In this document: positions 8,274 to 16,979 of the stretch, in pieces
Numbering within the stretch: position 1 is the first letter of the stretch
Layout of the letters: each line of letters opens with the position of its first letter
Assembly (NCBI GenBank): GCA_035373625.1
Contig: DAOSNS010000007.1
Coordinates: forward strand, 1-64,000
DNA from: DSWT01 sp035373625
GTDB lineage: Bacteria > Chloroflexota > Anaerolineae > B4-G1 > SLSP01
Reading direction: 5' to 3'
DNA: 64,000 nucleotides
The notes under the pieces: model-generated
Database searches by the model: none
Told to the model about the DNA's origin: nothing
The model's input: the letters and a program-made list of their open reading frames with translations, nothing else
Made by a program: the position numbers and the translations under genes

Positions 8274-8322
8274 TTTGCCATTTGCCATTTGCCATTTGCC
8301 ATTTCCCATTTCCCATTTGCCT
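8258..8322. repeat. GTAATTC and TTTGCCA tandem repeats before hisI
   Basis: Three CGTAATT units (8258-8276) pass directly into seven TTTGCCA/TTTCCCA units (8277-8320). Two different repeat families are thus joined head to tail, with the first supplying the hisF stop codon. The hisI ribosome site follows at once. Confidence 0.88.
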
Positions 8323-8331
8323 GAGGAGATA

Positions 8332-8652
8332 ATGACTATTGAACTGACATTCGACGAGCGCGGGCTAATCCCCGCCGTAGTGCAGGATGCGACGACGGGC
8401 GAGGTGTTGATGGTCGCCTGGATGAACGCCGAGGCGCTACGCCTGACGCAAGAGACGGGCGAGGCGCACTTTTGGAGCCGCAGCCGTCAAGAACTGTGGC
8501 ACAAAGGCGCGACGTCGGGGAATGTGCAGCGTGTGCGTGAAATCCGGGTGGATTGCGATGCGGATGTACTGCTGCTGAAGGTGGATCCAGCGGGGCCGGC
8601 GTGTCATACGGGGGAGCGTACTTGTTTTTATCGCGAGCTGTCAGCAGATTAA
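8332..8652 (+). CDS. hisI: Phosphoribosyl-AMP cyclohydrolase
   Basis: Zinc/magnesium enzyme that opens the adenine ring of phosphoribosyl-AMP. The single-domain form of about 106 residues has VAWMNAEALRLT, the FWSRSRQELWHKGATSGN signature and the metal-binding cysteines and aspartates in DCDADVLLLKV and GPACHTGERTCFY. The ATG at 8332 after TGAGGAG is preferred: a longer frame reaching to 8275 would start inside the TTTGCCA repeat and encode only repeat residues. The last residues SAD and the stop codon come from a GCAGATTWA repeat. Confidence 0.96.
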   Translation: MTIELTFDERGLIPAVVQDATTGEVLMVAWMNAEALRLTQETGEAHFWSRSRQELWHKGATSGNVQRVREIRVDCDADVLLLKVDPAGPACHTGERTCFYRELSAD

Positions 8653-8668
8653 GCAGATTGAGCAGATT
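8640..8668. repeat. GCAGATTWA left arm at hisI 3' end
   Basis: GTCA plus three GCAGATT units, overlapping the hisI stop codon. The expected right arm is not adjacent; instead a reverse-strand antitoxin gene intervenes and a related ATCCGTT array occurs at 8991-9020. Confidence 0.87.
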
Positions 8669-8674
8669 TATTGG

Positions 8675-8917
8675 TCAATTGGAAAGTTTTTCGCTTTGTA
8701 GAGCACGATGCAACGCAGTAAGTAGTCGTTTCGCGTTTTTGGGTGAACGCAGGAGATGCACCGTTTCTAGCAAGCTGCTTAACTCGTCGGCAGCGATCAG
8801 CGCGACGGCTTCAGTGCCGTGCCGCCGGATAATGACGATTTCGCGGTCTTGGGTGACTTTATCCCATAGTCCTGCAAAATCGGCGCGGGCCTGACGGCAA
8901 GATGTTGTGAACATCAT
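8675..8917 (-). CDS. Phd/YefM-type antitoxin, no toxin adjacent
   Basis: An 80-residue protein with the YefM/Phd layout: N-terminal strand and helix (TSCRQARADFAGLWDKV), the VIIRRHGTEAVALI core strand pair, and the DELSSLLETVHLLRSPKNAKRLL C-terminal helix. Such antitoxins bind DNA and neutralise RelE/YoeB or Doc toxins. Here no toxin gene follows it in its own direction: only a repeat and hisI are found. It reads against the surrounding his operon and lies between two repeat arrays. The second ATG (8914) is better spaced from AGGAGTTA. It may be an orphan transcription factor or a relic. Confidence 0.85.
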   Translation of the reverse strand: MMFTTSCRQARADFAGLWDKVTQDREIVIIRRHGTEAVALIAADELSSLLETVHLLRSPKNAKRLLTALHRALQSEKLSN

Positions 8918-8990
8918 TAACTCCTGGGGTGTTTTTCAGATGCATTGTGCGATCTATCGCCGGAGAGTCAAGTGTTTGGATAACTTGACG

Positions 8991-9020
8991 CAATCCGTTT
9001 CATCCGTTCAATCCGTTGAC
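8991..9020. repeat. ATCCGTT tandem units before hisE
   Basis: CAATCCGTTTCATCCGTTCA followed by ATCCGTTGAC: three to four ATCCGTT units ending GTTGAC, a sequence variant of the AATCTGC family that ends CTGCTGAC. The same variant occurs at 29238-29283. Confidence 0.85.
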
Positions 9021-9039
9021 ATTTTCTGAGGTGACCAAA

Positions 9040-9318
9040 ATGACCGATATTTTCGACGAACTTTTTGCCGTCATTCTGGACCGCAAGGCGCACCCGACGC
9101 CGGGTTCGTACACCGTGACGTTGCTCTCGGACATTGACGAGGCGCTCAAGAAGGTGGGCGAGGAAGCAATCGAGGTGGTGCTGGCGGGTAAAGGCCAGAG
9201 CGACGAACGGCTGGTCTCGGAAGCTGCTGACCTGATCTATCACCTGATGGTGGCGCTGGCGGCGCGTGGTTTGACGTTGGACGATGTGCGCGCCGAACTG
9301 GCAAGGCGGCGGCGATGA
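9040..9318 (+). CDS. hisE: Phosphoribosyl-ATP pyrophosphatase
   Basis: MazG-like all-alpha enzyme that hydrolyses phosphoribosyl-ATP to phosphoribosyl-AMP. The 92-residue form carries SYTVTLL, KKVGEEAIEVVLA and SEAADLIYHLMVALA, the four-helix metal-binding acidic residues of HisE. HisI and HisE are separate genes here, with the antitoxin between them. The ATG at 9040 after TGAGGTG is used; the in-frame TTG at 9016 lies in a repeat. Its stop codon overlaps the next start (ATGA). Confidence 0.95.
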   Translation: MTDIFDELFAVILDRKAHPTPGSYTVTLLSDIDEALKKVGEEAIEVVLAGKGQSDERLVSEAADLIYHLMVALAARGLTLDDVRAELARRRR

Positions 9319-10654
9319 GGCATCTGTTCCTCTTCGACGTAGACGGCGTGCTCGTCGAGGCGCGCGGCTACTTGCGCGCGTTGCAGGATACCGTGGCGCA
9401 CTTCGCCCGGCGGATGGGCGTGGGCGATCCTGGACTCACCGAAGACGAAGTCCGCGCCGGAGAAGCGCACGGCCTCACATCCGAGTGGGATTCCGCGCCG
9501 GCGTATATCCTCACCTTGCTCGTCGAGCGATTGCGCCGCGAGCCGTCGTTGCTCATTCCGCCGCGTTGGGAGGATGCGTTGGATGTGCTGGCCGCGCACC
9601 CTCTCCCGCTCCCGCATCCCGATTATCTGACGCTGGTGGCGCGGGTGGGCGCGCGGCGCGCCGACTTTGGCGAAACCGGTCCAACGGTGCGCGCGGTGTT
9701 GTGGGATGACGCGCAAGCCCTATCGGCGGCGCAGCGCGAGGCTGTGGCGGCGATTTTGGATGAGCTTCTGACCGATACGCACAGCTTCGACCGCGCGCCG
9801 ATCACGCGATATTTTCAGCATCTTGTCATCGGTAGCGAGGGTGTAGCGAAAACGTATGGCGTCGCGCCGTCTTTCGAGGCGCATCCCTATCTGCTAGAAC
9901 ACGATGTCGCTGAATTATCGCCGGAGAACGCTGCACGATTGCGGGATGCGGCGGACGCCGGACGCATCGCTCCGGCGATCTACACTGCCCGGCCCAGTCT
10001 GCCGCCAAACGGGAGCAGTGTGTCGGCAAATGGCTACTCCCCGGAAGCAGAACTGGCGCAAGAATTGGTCGGTTTAGCAGGCTGGCCGCTCATCGGCCTG
10101 GGGCAGTTGCAGTGGTTGGCGGCGCGCTGCGGCGGGCAAGTCGCGCAGATGGTGAAACCGTCGCCGGTGCAGGCGTTGGCGGCGATTGGCGCGGCGGTGG
10201 GGTCGGAAACGTCGGCGCTGGAAGCCGCGTGGGATTTCCACATCACGGGCACCCTGCGCGGGCCGCTGGCAGACCTGGGCGCGACCACGGTGCATGTCTT
10301 CGAGGATACGGTCGGCGGGATGGGCGGCGTGCGCAGCGCGGTAGAGCTGTTGCAGGCGGCCGGCGTGGATATTCGCTGGCAGCCCTACGGCATCACCCCG
10401 GCGACGGGCGCGAAGGCCGAGGCGATGGCGGCGCAGGGCATCCCCACGTACCGCTCGGTCAACGAGGCGGTGGCGGCGGCNNNNNNNNNNNNNNNNNNNN
10501 NNNNNNNNNNNNNNNNNNNNNNNNNNNNNNNNNNNNNNNNNNNNNNNNNNNNNNNNNNNNNNNNNNNNNNNNNNNNNNNNTGGCGGCGCAGGGCATCCCC
10601 ACGTACCGCTCGGTCAACGAGGCGGTGGCGGCGGCATTACGACACGTGTTGTAA
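9315..10654 (+). CDS. HAD-superfamily phosphatase coupled to hisE (broken by an artefactual gap)
   Basis: The N-terminal LFLFDVDGVLVEARG is HAD motif I (DxDG). A Thr in IYTARPS suits motif II, Lys in MVKPSP motif III, and VHVFEDTVGGMGG motif IV, so a phosphatase or related hydrolase is indicated with a large helical cap of about 200 residues. The 100-N run at 10481-10580 is spurious (55-base duplicate on both sides). Removing 155 bases gives 394 residues ending ALRHVL at 10654. It overlaps hisE by four bases (ATGA), implying translational coupling. With HisB lacking a phosphatase domain, this is the best candidate for histidinol-phosphate phosphatase, by context only. Confidence 0.8.
10481..10580. 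other. Assembly gap (100 N), spurious
   Basis: Bases 10426-10480 and 10581-10635 are identical over 55 bases. As at 6300-6399, two overlapping contigs were joined with a fixed N spacer. Confidence 0.95.
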
Positions 10655-10752
10655 ACCGCCGCCAGACTACAAAAGCCTCATGCGGCGCCTAGTTGCGCAC
10701 ATACCTGCACCTGCAAGGCGCAGCACGTGCTCAGACCTCTGTAGTCTTTGTC

Positions 10753-10780
10753 ATCTGCTAAATCCGCTTAATCTGCTGAC
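10753..10780. repeat. AATCTGC-type right arm after the his operon
   Basis: ATCTGCTAA-ATCCGCTTA-ATCTGCTGAC: three units, the middle one of the ATCCGC variant. It lies in the space between the convergent HAD and GH94 genes and has no left arm. Confidence 0.83.
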
Positions 10781-10805
10781 AGCATGGGGAAAACTATGAC
10801 AATAC

Positions 10806-13550
10806 TTATTGAGCGGCTAGATGCACGTCCAATGTGTGTGTCTGTCCCTCCGCCAATGCTAGGAGCGTTGTGCGCGGTAGCAGTGCTGCGTGACCTCGAT
10901 GCTCGAATGAAACAGGTGCGCCGTTTAACGTGACCGTCTCGATGGCATAGTTGCCGTACTCCAACCGTTTCGGGTTGTGGTACACGACGCGTAGTTGCCG
11001 GTCGGCGAACAGGGTTTGGATGCCCGCGTTTCCGTCCGCATCGAATTGCGCGGCGACGAGCTTGGGATCAAGCAACAGCGCGCCACGTCGTCCCTTGACG
11101 CCGAAAACCTCGTTGACCAACGTGAGCAGGTACCAGCTTGCCGAGCCGGTCAGGTACGGATACATCCCGCGCCCGCGTGGATTGACGTATTCGGGGATGC
11201 CGGGATACATTCGGCTGACGGCGAAATTGCAGCAGTGGCGGTAAAGAGTGTCCAGCACCTTGTACCCTTCGTGGACCATGCCGCGCCGGTAAAGCGCGTT
11301 GGCATACATCACGGCCATGTGGCTGAACATCGCCCCGTTCTCCTTGTGCCCGTAGGCGTAGCCGAAGCAACGCCCCAGATTGAGCAGCACCTCCCCGAAG
11401 TCGGTGTTGAGCCGGTAGCCGCCCATATTTCCGGCGTAGAGGTAGCGGTCCGCCGCCGCGACGATGGCACGCGCCTGTTCCGCCGTTGCCACGTCGCCGA
11501 GCAGCACAAACGTCTGCCCGGTGAGCGTCATTCGTACACCATTGGGGTGATCCCCCTCGACACGTTGTCCGTCTTCATCGTAGTAGCCGTTGAACCAGCC
11601 AAACCCCTCCACATTCTCGATCCACTCTTGCTGGCGCAAGTGTTCGGTCAGCCAATCGGCTTTGGCGGCGAGGTCGTCTGCCAGAGCGCGCAGGCTCACC
11701 GTGACTTTCTCGCCGGAGACGGTGGGGTGTACTGCCGCGAAGTACGCTGCCAGGCGCGCCTGTTTGGCGGCGACGTCCGCGTAATCCACCGGTTCGCTAA
11801 GCGTATCGAGCAACGCGATCAGCTCGACGGCCAGTTCGACTTTTTCGTTATCCGGCGTGCGGAGTGCCAACACCAGTTCGCTCAACGTGCGCAGGTTGCC
11901 CGCGTACAACGCAGTGAAGGCCACACTTTCTCCGCGTCGTCGCGCCATGTCCATGCCGTCGTTCCAATCTGCCCCTTCGAGGCGGATGATATTGTGTTCG
12001 CCCACGTTGAAGAACGCCGTGAGATGTTGGATGAGCAGGTGCTCGAGAATGGTGCCACGATAGACTTCACCGGAGGCCGTTTTCAATTGCGTACCGTCTT
12101 CAGGACGCCAGGCCAGATCGAGGCTCTGAGCGCGGTTGATGAACTGATCTTTGAAATAGACCTGTTCTTGCAACAGAAAATCCAGGTCGCCGGTAGCGTC
12201 GAGATAAAGTTGGGTCGTCAACAGTGGCCACGCGCCGTGGTCCATCCATACGCGGGGGATGTTGTTGCGATCGGCCTTGAACTCGCCCGGCTTCGCGCCG
12301 ATGATGGTGGCGTTGCTGCCGTCGCTGCGCACGCCGGCATAGCTGCTGAACAATAGCTCACGCACATCGGCAGGTTCCATCAGCAACAATGCCAGACAAT
12401 CCTGCCACAGGTCGCGCCACCCGCGTCCGCCGCGTCCGTAATCGTGGTACGGCAGGAACGAGTTGCCGAAGAGCCGCCGCAGAATGGGTTGCACCGTCAC
12501 CCACTTCAGCCAGCGGTCGAAGGTGGGATCGGCGGTGCAGAAGGTCAACGGGGACAGTTTCGCCTGCCAGTAAGCGCGCGTCTGCTCGAACCAGTGATCG
12601 AAAGCGGCAGCATTGCCGTAGCTGGCGATGAGTGCGTCTGGGTTGGCGACGCCATCCATAATGGCAATGATGACCACGTAAGTGACAGAGTCACCGGCTT
12701 CCAGGGTGACATCGCGGAAGCGCAACGCGCCGATGGCCTCGTAACCGTCCACCGTCGTTCCGGCAGGAACGCCTGGTTTGGCCTCTTCCGGCGCGACGAC
12801 GGCCTGGGGCCATTCGAGCGTGCCGCCTTCGCCGATGAAATCTTCGACGACGGGGTAGAAGCACACGGGAGCATCGCCGTTGTCCTCGGCGCCGAGCACG
12901 CCGTAGGTGACGGTGTTGGGCTGGTGCCCGCGCTCGTCGAAGGAGAGGGTGGGGCGCACGAGGACGCCGTGGGTGTGTGTGCGGATGCGGTGCAGCAGCG
13001 AGGTGACGTGCCGGTGATCGCGCAGATTGTCGGCGGAGCGTCCGTAGAGGGGGATCGCCGCCGTGGGCGTGAAGGTGAGCGGGGCTGTGCCGGTGTTGGT
13101 GAGCGTCACTTGCAACAGTTCCACCGTGTCGGCGGATGCGGGCACAAGGCTCGTAATGGCAGCACGCAACCCCAGGCGTACATTCTCGCGGGTGACACGC
13201 TGCCAGAGAAAGCCGCCTTCGAGTGTGACCGTTTCCGCGTCGTCAGCAAATGTCTGCGCGATTTGTGGCGCGCTGTTGCCCGTGGCCGACCACGGACCGA
13301 CACCGTGAATGTAGACCCAAAAATTGCGCGCCGAGCGAGTGTTGTGCAGGTCTTCCACGGAGACCGGGGTCATCACAAAGGTATTCTGACCGGTTTTCGC
13401 GTCTCCGTGAAGCAGTGGCGTGACCACAGACATCATCCCCGCTTCGTTCACCAGCGGGAAATACAGGTAATTAGTCTTGTGGGGAGCTTCGAGCACGAAG
13501 GTCCTCTCATCATCTATAAAATGCCAGCCGGTTACGTCAGTTTTGCTCAT
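10806..13550 (-). CDS. GH94-family phosphorylase, probable laminaribiose-type
   Basis: Cytoplasmic inverting disaccharide phosphorylase of 914 residues. It has an N-terminal beta-sandwich, then the (alpha/alpha)6 domain with GRGGRGWRDLWQDCLALL, and EGADWNDGMDMARRRGESV, whose DWNDG contains the general-acid Asp of GH94. Known laminaribiose phosphorylases are about 910 residues, and the neighbouring GH16 laminarinase makes beta-1,3-linked glucose the likely substrate; cellobiose remains possible. No signal peptide is seen. Last gene of the apparent lacI-GH16-phosphorylase-GH94 unit. Start ATG follows AGGAGCATAGG. Confidence 0.82.
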   Translation of the reverse strand: MSKTDVTGWHFIDDERTFVLEAPHKTNYLYFPLVNEAGMMSVVTPLLHGDAKTGQNTFVMTPVSVEDLHNTRSARNFWVYIHGVGPWSATGNSAPQIAQTFADDAETVTLEGGFLWQRVTRENVRLGLRAAITSLVPASADTVELLQVTLTNTGTAPLTFTPTAAIPLYGRSADNLRDHRHVTSLLHRIRTHTHGVLVRPTLSFDERGHQPNTVTYGVLGAEDNGDAPVCFYPVVEDFIGEGGTLEWPQAVVAPEEAKPGVPAGTTVDGYEAIGALRFRDVTLEAGDSVTYVVIIAIMDGVANPDALIASYGNAAAFDHWFEQTRAYWQAKLSPLTFCTADPTFDRWLKWVTVQPILRRLFGNSFLPYHDYGRGGRGWRDLWQDCLALLLMEPADVRELLFSSYAGVRSDGSNATIIGAKPGEFKADRNNIPRVWMDHGAWPLLTTQLYLDATGDLDFLLQEQVYFKDQFINRAQSLDLAWRPEDGTQLKTASGEVYRGTILEHLLIQHLTAFFNVGEHNIIRLEGADWNDGMDMARRRGESVAFTALYAGNLRTLSELVLALRTPDNEKVELAVELIALLDTLSEPVDYADVAAKQARLAAYFAAVHPTVSGEKVTVSLRALADDLAAKADWLTEHLRQQEWIENVEGFGWFNGYYDEDGQRVEGDHPNGVRMTLTGQTFVLLGDVATAEQARAIVAAADRYLYAGNMGGYRLNTDFGEVLLNLGRCFGYAYGHKENGAMFSHMAVMYANALYRRGMVHEGYKVLDTLYRHCCNFAVSRMYPGIPEYVNPRGRGMYPYLTGSASWYLLTLVNEVFGVKGRRGALLLDPKLVAAQFDADGNAGIQTLFADRQLRVVYHNPKRLEYGNYAIETVTLNGAPVSFEHRGHAALLPRTTLLALAEGQTHTLDVHLAAQ

Positions 13551-13565
13551 CCTATGCTCCTGGTT

Positions 13566-13653
13566 CGTAATGGGATTGGTAATCAGTAATTGGGGACTGG
13601 GGATAGGGATTCGATCATCAAAGTTCCCTCTTACTCCATACTTCTTACTCCCT
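13566..13653. repeat. GGGATTGG and ACTCCATAC repeats between the phosphorylase genes
   Basis: GGGATTGGTAATCAGTAATTGGGGA units (13570-13612, the CCCAATC family read on the other strand) followed by ACTCCATACTTCTTACTCC (13631-13653), a second family. The latter overlaps the 3' end of the upstream phosphorylase gene. Confidence 0.75.
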
Positions 13654-16600
13654 CGAAATATACGTCAATCCGCGAAATTTGCCCGTCACGCACTTGAGCG
13701 GCGTAGGGTGGACCAATGATCGCCCCGTCTATAGTAACGGTATCATCATTGGCAAGGTGCAGCGTGATGGCGCGCGGTTGCGCATCTGCCGCGAAAGTGT
13801 TGCGCTTGTGTGGGTTGTGGTAGGTGACGGGACACCGGCCCAGGAAAGTCGCCGTGACCGTCCCGGCGGCGTCGAACAGCCAGCCGGGCAGTGCGGGCTT
13901 GGGGGCCAGATGCAGGGCGCCGTCCTGCACAAAGAACGGCTGTGCGCCGAAGAACATGACGTTCCACATGCTCAAGAATTCGGCGGTGGAGCCGCTGAGG
14001 CGCGCCACGAAGCCTCCGCCGTGCAGTGTGGCGTCGGGGTGCGCGCTGCTGACGAGGAACGAGGCGTTTTCCAGCGGGCTGCGTCCGTAAACGGCGGGAT
14101 CGAGGAAGGGGACGAGCGCCGTTTTGGCGTCGGCAAAGAATTCTTCGTAAAGACCCGCGCGGAGCAGTTCGAGCAGGTATTTGTACTCCATGTGCAGCCA
14201 GATGGATTCGTTTTCCAGCCAGCCGGGGGTGAAGGCGCGGGCACGTCCGATTTCGTGAGTTTCGTTCGCCAGCGAGGCGTTGACTTTATACATGCCGAGT
14301 TTGCGGTCGTAGAGGTCGCCGGCTTTGACGCGCGCGTGCAGGGCACGGGCTTCCTCTGGATCGGTCACCAGCTTGAGGGTGTGGACGATGCCTTCCAGGT
14401 ACAGCGGCAGGACGCGCGGCTCGAAATGTTTGGCCTTGACGTAGGGGCGGCCTTGCGGATCGGTATCGTCGAGCACGGTGTAGTCCGTCACGGTATAGGC
14501 GAAGTAGGTGGGCGGCAGACCGTTGTTCAGCGCCAGCGCGCGGTGGATGCCGGCCTCGATTTTGCCGCTGAAAGCGACGAGGGCGGGAAGCAGGACGTTG
14601 AAGGCTATGATGACCGTTTCGCCGTCAATGCCGAATCGCACCTGCTCGCGGTAAGTCTCGCGGGCGGTGGCGACGGCGTCCCAGTAGACGTACTCACGGT
14701 CGGCATCTTTGGACTGTGCCCATTGCCGGTAGGCCTGCAAGAGCGCGTCCAGCAACGCCGACTGCTCGCGCGGGATGGCGACTTTTTCATCCGGGAATTC
14801 CGACATAGTCTGAAGCAGAAACCCCAGCAGTCGCACAAGTTCTAAGGTCTCGCACAGCGACGAGCCGAACAGTCCCGGCAGGCCGTTGAGCGCGTCGCAC
14901 CAGCCCGGCTTGCCCGCTTCCATTTCGATTCCCATGCCCCACGGGTCGAGGCTGGCGAATTTGGTGAGCGCCAGCGTCAGCAGTTTGGCGAAGACCGTCG
15001 CCCGGTACACATCGCCGTGACCGTGCGCCGTGCGCAGCAGATTGGGCGTTGTGGCGCGGGCGGCGATAAGCGCGGCCTTTTCTTCGTCCTCCAAAATCGC
15101 GCCGTATTGGCGGACTTTGCCTTCGCCGGCGAGGACGTATTTCTTGCTGCGTGGCTGGACGAAGACGGGGCTGTCGAAGTAGGGGAGCGTGGTGTCGAAC
15201 AGGAGCGCGCGCTTGCGGTCGGGATAGATCGCCAGGTAGCTGTCAATCAAATCGAGGTTGTAAAACCAGTGGTCAATCCAGTAGCCTTCGCCGAACGTGG
15301 CCTCGAAGTGTTGTTCGGCATGGGTTAGCGCCGCCGTGATGAAGGTTTCGGGCGCGACGGTGAGGCCAATGTGACGATCCGCGATAGCCTTGAGCAGCCC
15401 GCCCGGCGTGAACGGGCGCGCCAGGAGCGGCGCCAGTTTCGCCGGGTCATCTGCCAGCGCGAGGACGGCGTCGCGCGCGTCCGGCGGGAGGGTGAAGCGA
15501 CTGCCGTTGACCACCAGCGGGTTGTAGCCGTCAATCTGGATGAGTTCGAGGAACGACAGCACGTTGAAATCGCCGACCTGTGGGTTGAACCACACGTCGC
15601 AGCGGCGGTTCTGGTTGACGTCACGGTAGTTGCCGTTGCCCTGCGAGTAGCGTTCGGCGGCGAGGAAGAAGGCGTTGTAGTCGCGTTCCAGGTCGCCGTG
15701 CTTGCGCGAGTAAATGTGATACACGAATGGGCGTTCTTCGCTGCCCAAAATCACGGGCCAGCCGCCGCGCATCACGTTGTCGAGGAAGGTCTGGCGGCAG
15801 TAGGCGTCGAAGGTGGGATCGGCGGTGCGCGTGGCGACGACATCCGTCAGGTGTTCAACGAGCCGGTTGCCCTCGGCGCGTTTTTCGCGCAGGTACGCAG
15901 GCTGTGTGAGGCGCGCCTGCTGCCGGTGGATGTGTCCAATGTCGCGGACGTGGCCGATGATGGCGTTGAGCGTGAGGCTTTGCCCAGGCTTCAGTGTCGC
16001 TTGTGTTCCGCAGAAGCCGCATGGCGTGCGCCCCACGGTGATTTGCCGCTGCGCGCGTAGTGCATCCAGCGGGTGGGCGAGGAAACCATTCGGCGCGCTC
16101 AACGTGGTGTTGGTGCCAAACACGACAGCCGGATCCACGAACATGGGTAGGAGCGCGCCGTCGTCGCCGAAGGCGAGGTAGAAATGCCCGGCCTGGATTT
16201 CGGCGACTTCCGCCGTATCGCCGGCGCTGGCCTGGAAGCGGTAGAAGGGGATGCCGCGCTCCATGTTGAAGACGCCCATCCATGCTTCGAGCGTGCGCCC
16301 GATTTCTTTCAGCCCCCAGTTGTCCACACCGTAGGGCTGCACGTAGGCCATTCCATCGAGCGCCTCCATGATCACGGGCGTTGCGCCGATGTTGGTGAAC
16401 GTCACCTGTCGCACCAGCCCGGCGAAATCCTCGCCCGGCAGCGTGAAGTACAGCACATTTGTCTGGATGTTGTGCGCGGAGCTGGCGGTTTGCAGCTCCA
16501 ATTCGTTCATGCCGATGAACATCTGTGTCGCATCGTCCGTCTGCCACGGGGCGAACGGTTCGTAGAACGTTGTTGCGCCGTCGCGCGTGAGCTTGAGGAA

Positions 16601-16843
16601 CGTGCGAAAGCCGGTGTAAGGCGTACTCTGGTAGGCTTTGTTCGCCGGCAGGAACTCCATAATCGGGTGGTCTTTGTTCTCGATGCCGAAGCTGGCAATG
16701 GCCTGCCCCCGGTTGACGTAAAAGACCCACAGCGGGGTGCCCAAGGGGCCGGCGATCCCCGGCAGGAAGCTGGCGAACGGGCGCGCGGCGGCAAAGTTTG
16801 CGATGATAAAGCGACCGGCGGGATCAAAGGTATTGGTTTGCAT
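13631..16843 (-). CDS. Large clan GH-Q phosphorylase, GH149/GH161-like
   Basis: Protein of 1070 residues related to glycosyl phosphorylases (old GT36). The GKPGWCDALNGLPGLFGSS segment corresponds to the DWNDG general-acid region of GH94. Length and layout resemble the beta-1,3-oligoglucan phosphorylases of GH149 (or GH161) more than GH94; this family assignment is my inference. It would trim laminari-oligosaccharides to glucose-1-phosphate while the neighbouring GH94 enzyme handles the disaccharide. Start ATG at 16843 follows AAGGAGCGCCT. A longer frame to 17032 would read through a GCAAATG repeat and is rejected. No signal peptide. Confidence 0.72.
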   Translation of the reverse strand: MQTNTFDPAGRFIIANFAAARPFASFLPGIAGPLGTPLWVFYVNRGQAIASFGIENKDHPIMEFLPANKAYQSTPYTGFRTFLKLTRDGATTFYEPFAPWQTDDATQMFIGMNELELQTASSAHNIQTNVLYFTLPGEDFAGLVRQVTFTNIGATPVIMEALDGMAYVQPYGVDNWGLKEIGRTLEAWMGVFNMERGIPFYRFQASAGDTAEVAEIQAGHFYLAFGDDGALLPMFVDPAVVFGTNTTLSAPNGFLAHPLDALRAQRQITVGRTPCGFCGTQATLKPGQSLTLNAIIGHVRDIGHIHRQQARLTQPAYLREKRAEGNRLVEHLTDVVATRTADPTFDAYCRQTFLDNVMRGGWPVILGSEERPFVYHIYSRKHGDLERDYNAFFLAAERYSQGNGNYRDVNQNRRCDVWFNPQVGDFNVLSFLELIQIDGYNPLVVNGSRFTLPPDARDAVLALADDPAKLAPLLARPFTPGGLLKAIADRHIGLTVAPETFITAALTHAEQHFEATFGEGYWIDHWFYNLDLIDSYLAIYPDRKRALLFDTTLPYFDSPVFVQPRSKKYVLAGEGKVRQYGAILEDEEKAALIAARATTPNLLRTAHGHGDVYRATVFAKLLTLALTKFASLDPWGMGIEMEAGKPGWCDALNGLPGLFGSSLCETLELVRLLGFLLQTMSEFPDEKVAIPREQSALLDALLQAYRQWAQSKDADREYVYWDAVATARETYREQVRFGIDGETVIIAFNVLLPALVAFSGKIEAGIHRALALNNGLPPTYFAYTVTDYTVLDDTDPQGRPYVKAKHFEPRVLPLYLEGIVHTLKLVTDPEEARALHARVKAGDLYDRKLGMYKVNASLANETHEIGRARAFTPGWLENESIWLHMEYKYLLELLRAGLYEEFFADAKTALVPFLDPAVYGRSPLENASFLVSSAHPDATLHGGGFVARLSGSTAEFLSMWNVMFFGAQPFFVQDGALHLAPKPALPGWLFDAAGTVTATFLGRCPVTYHNPHKRNTFAADAQPRAITLHLANDDTVTIDGAIIGPPYAAQVRDGQISRIDVYFEGVRSME

Positions 16844-16854
16844 AGGCGCTCCTT

Positions 16855-16922
16855 GAAAATGGCAAATAGCAAATGGCGAATGGCGAATGGCGAATGGCAA
16901 ATGGCAAATGGCAAATGGCGCG
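16855..16922. repeat. GCAAATG/GCGAATG tandem array
   Basis: About nine 7-base units of GGCAAAT/GGCGAAT just upstream of the large phosphorylase gene. The same family occurs at 8277, 36911, 46440 and 47998. Confidence 0.9.
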
Positions 16923-16979
16923 TGTTGTGCTTGCGCGGGATCGTGCGACCCCGCGCAAGCATAGGTTAGTGCAGAAGTG

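Noticed and set aside
8275..8331. Upstream start of hisI
   Set aside because: The extra 19 codons are TTTGCCA repeat sequence; TGAGGAG precedes the ATG at 8332.
10995..15900. Long plus-strand open frames opposite the glucan phosphorylases
   Set aside because: They are antisense shadows of genuine GC-rich genes on the minus strand; they lack recognisable motifs.
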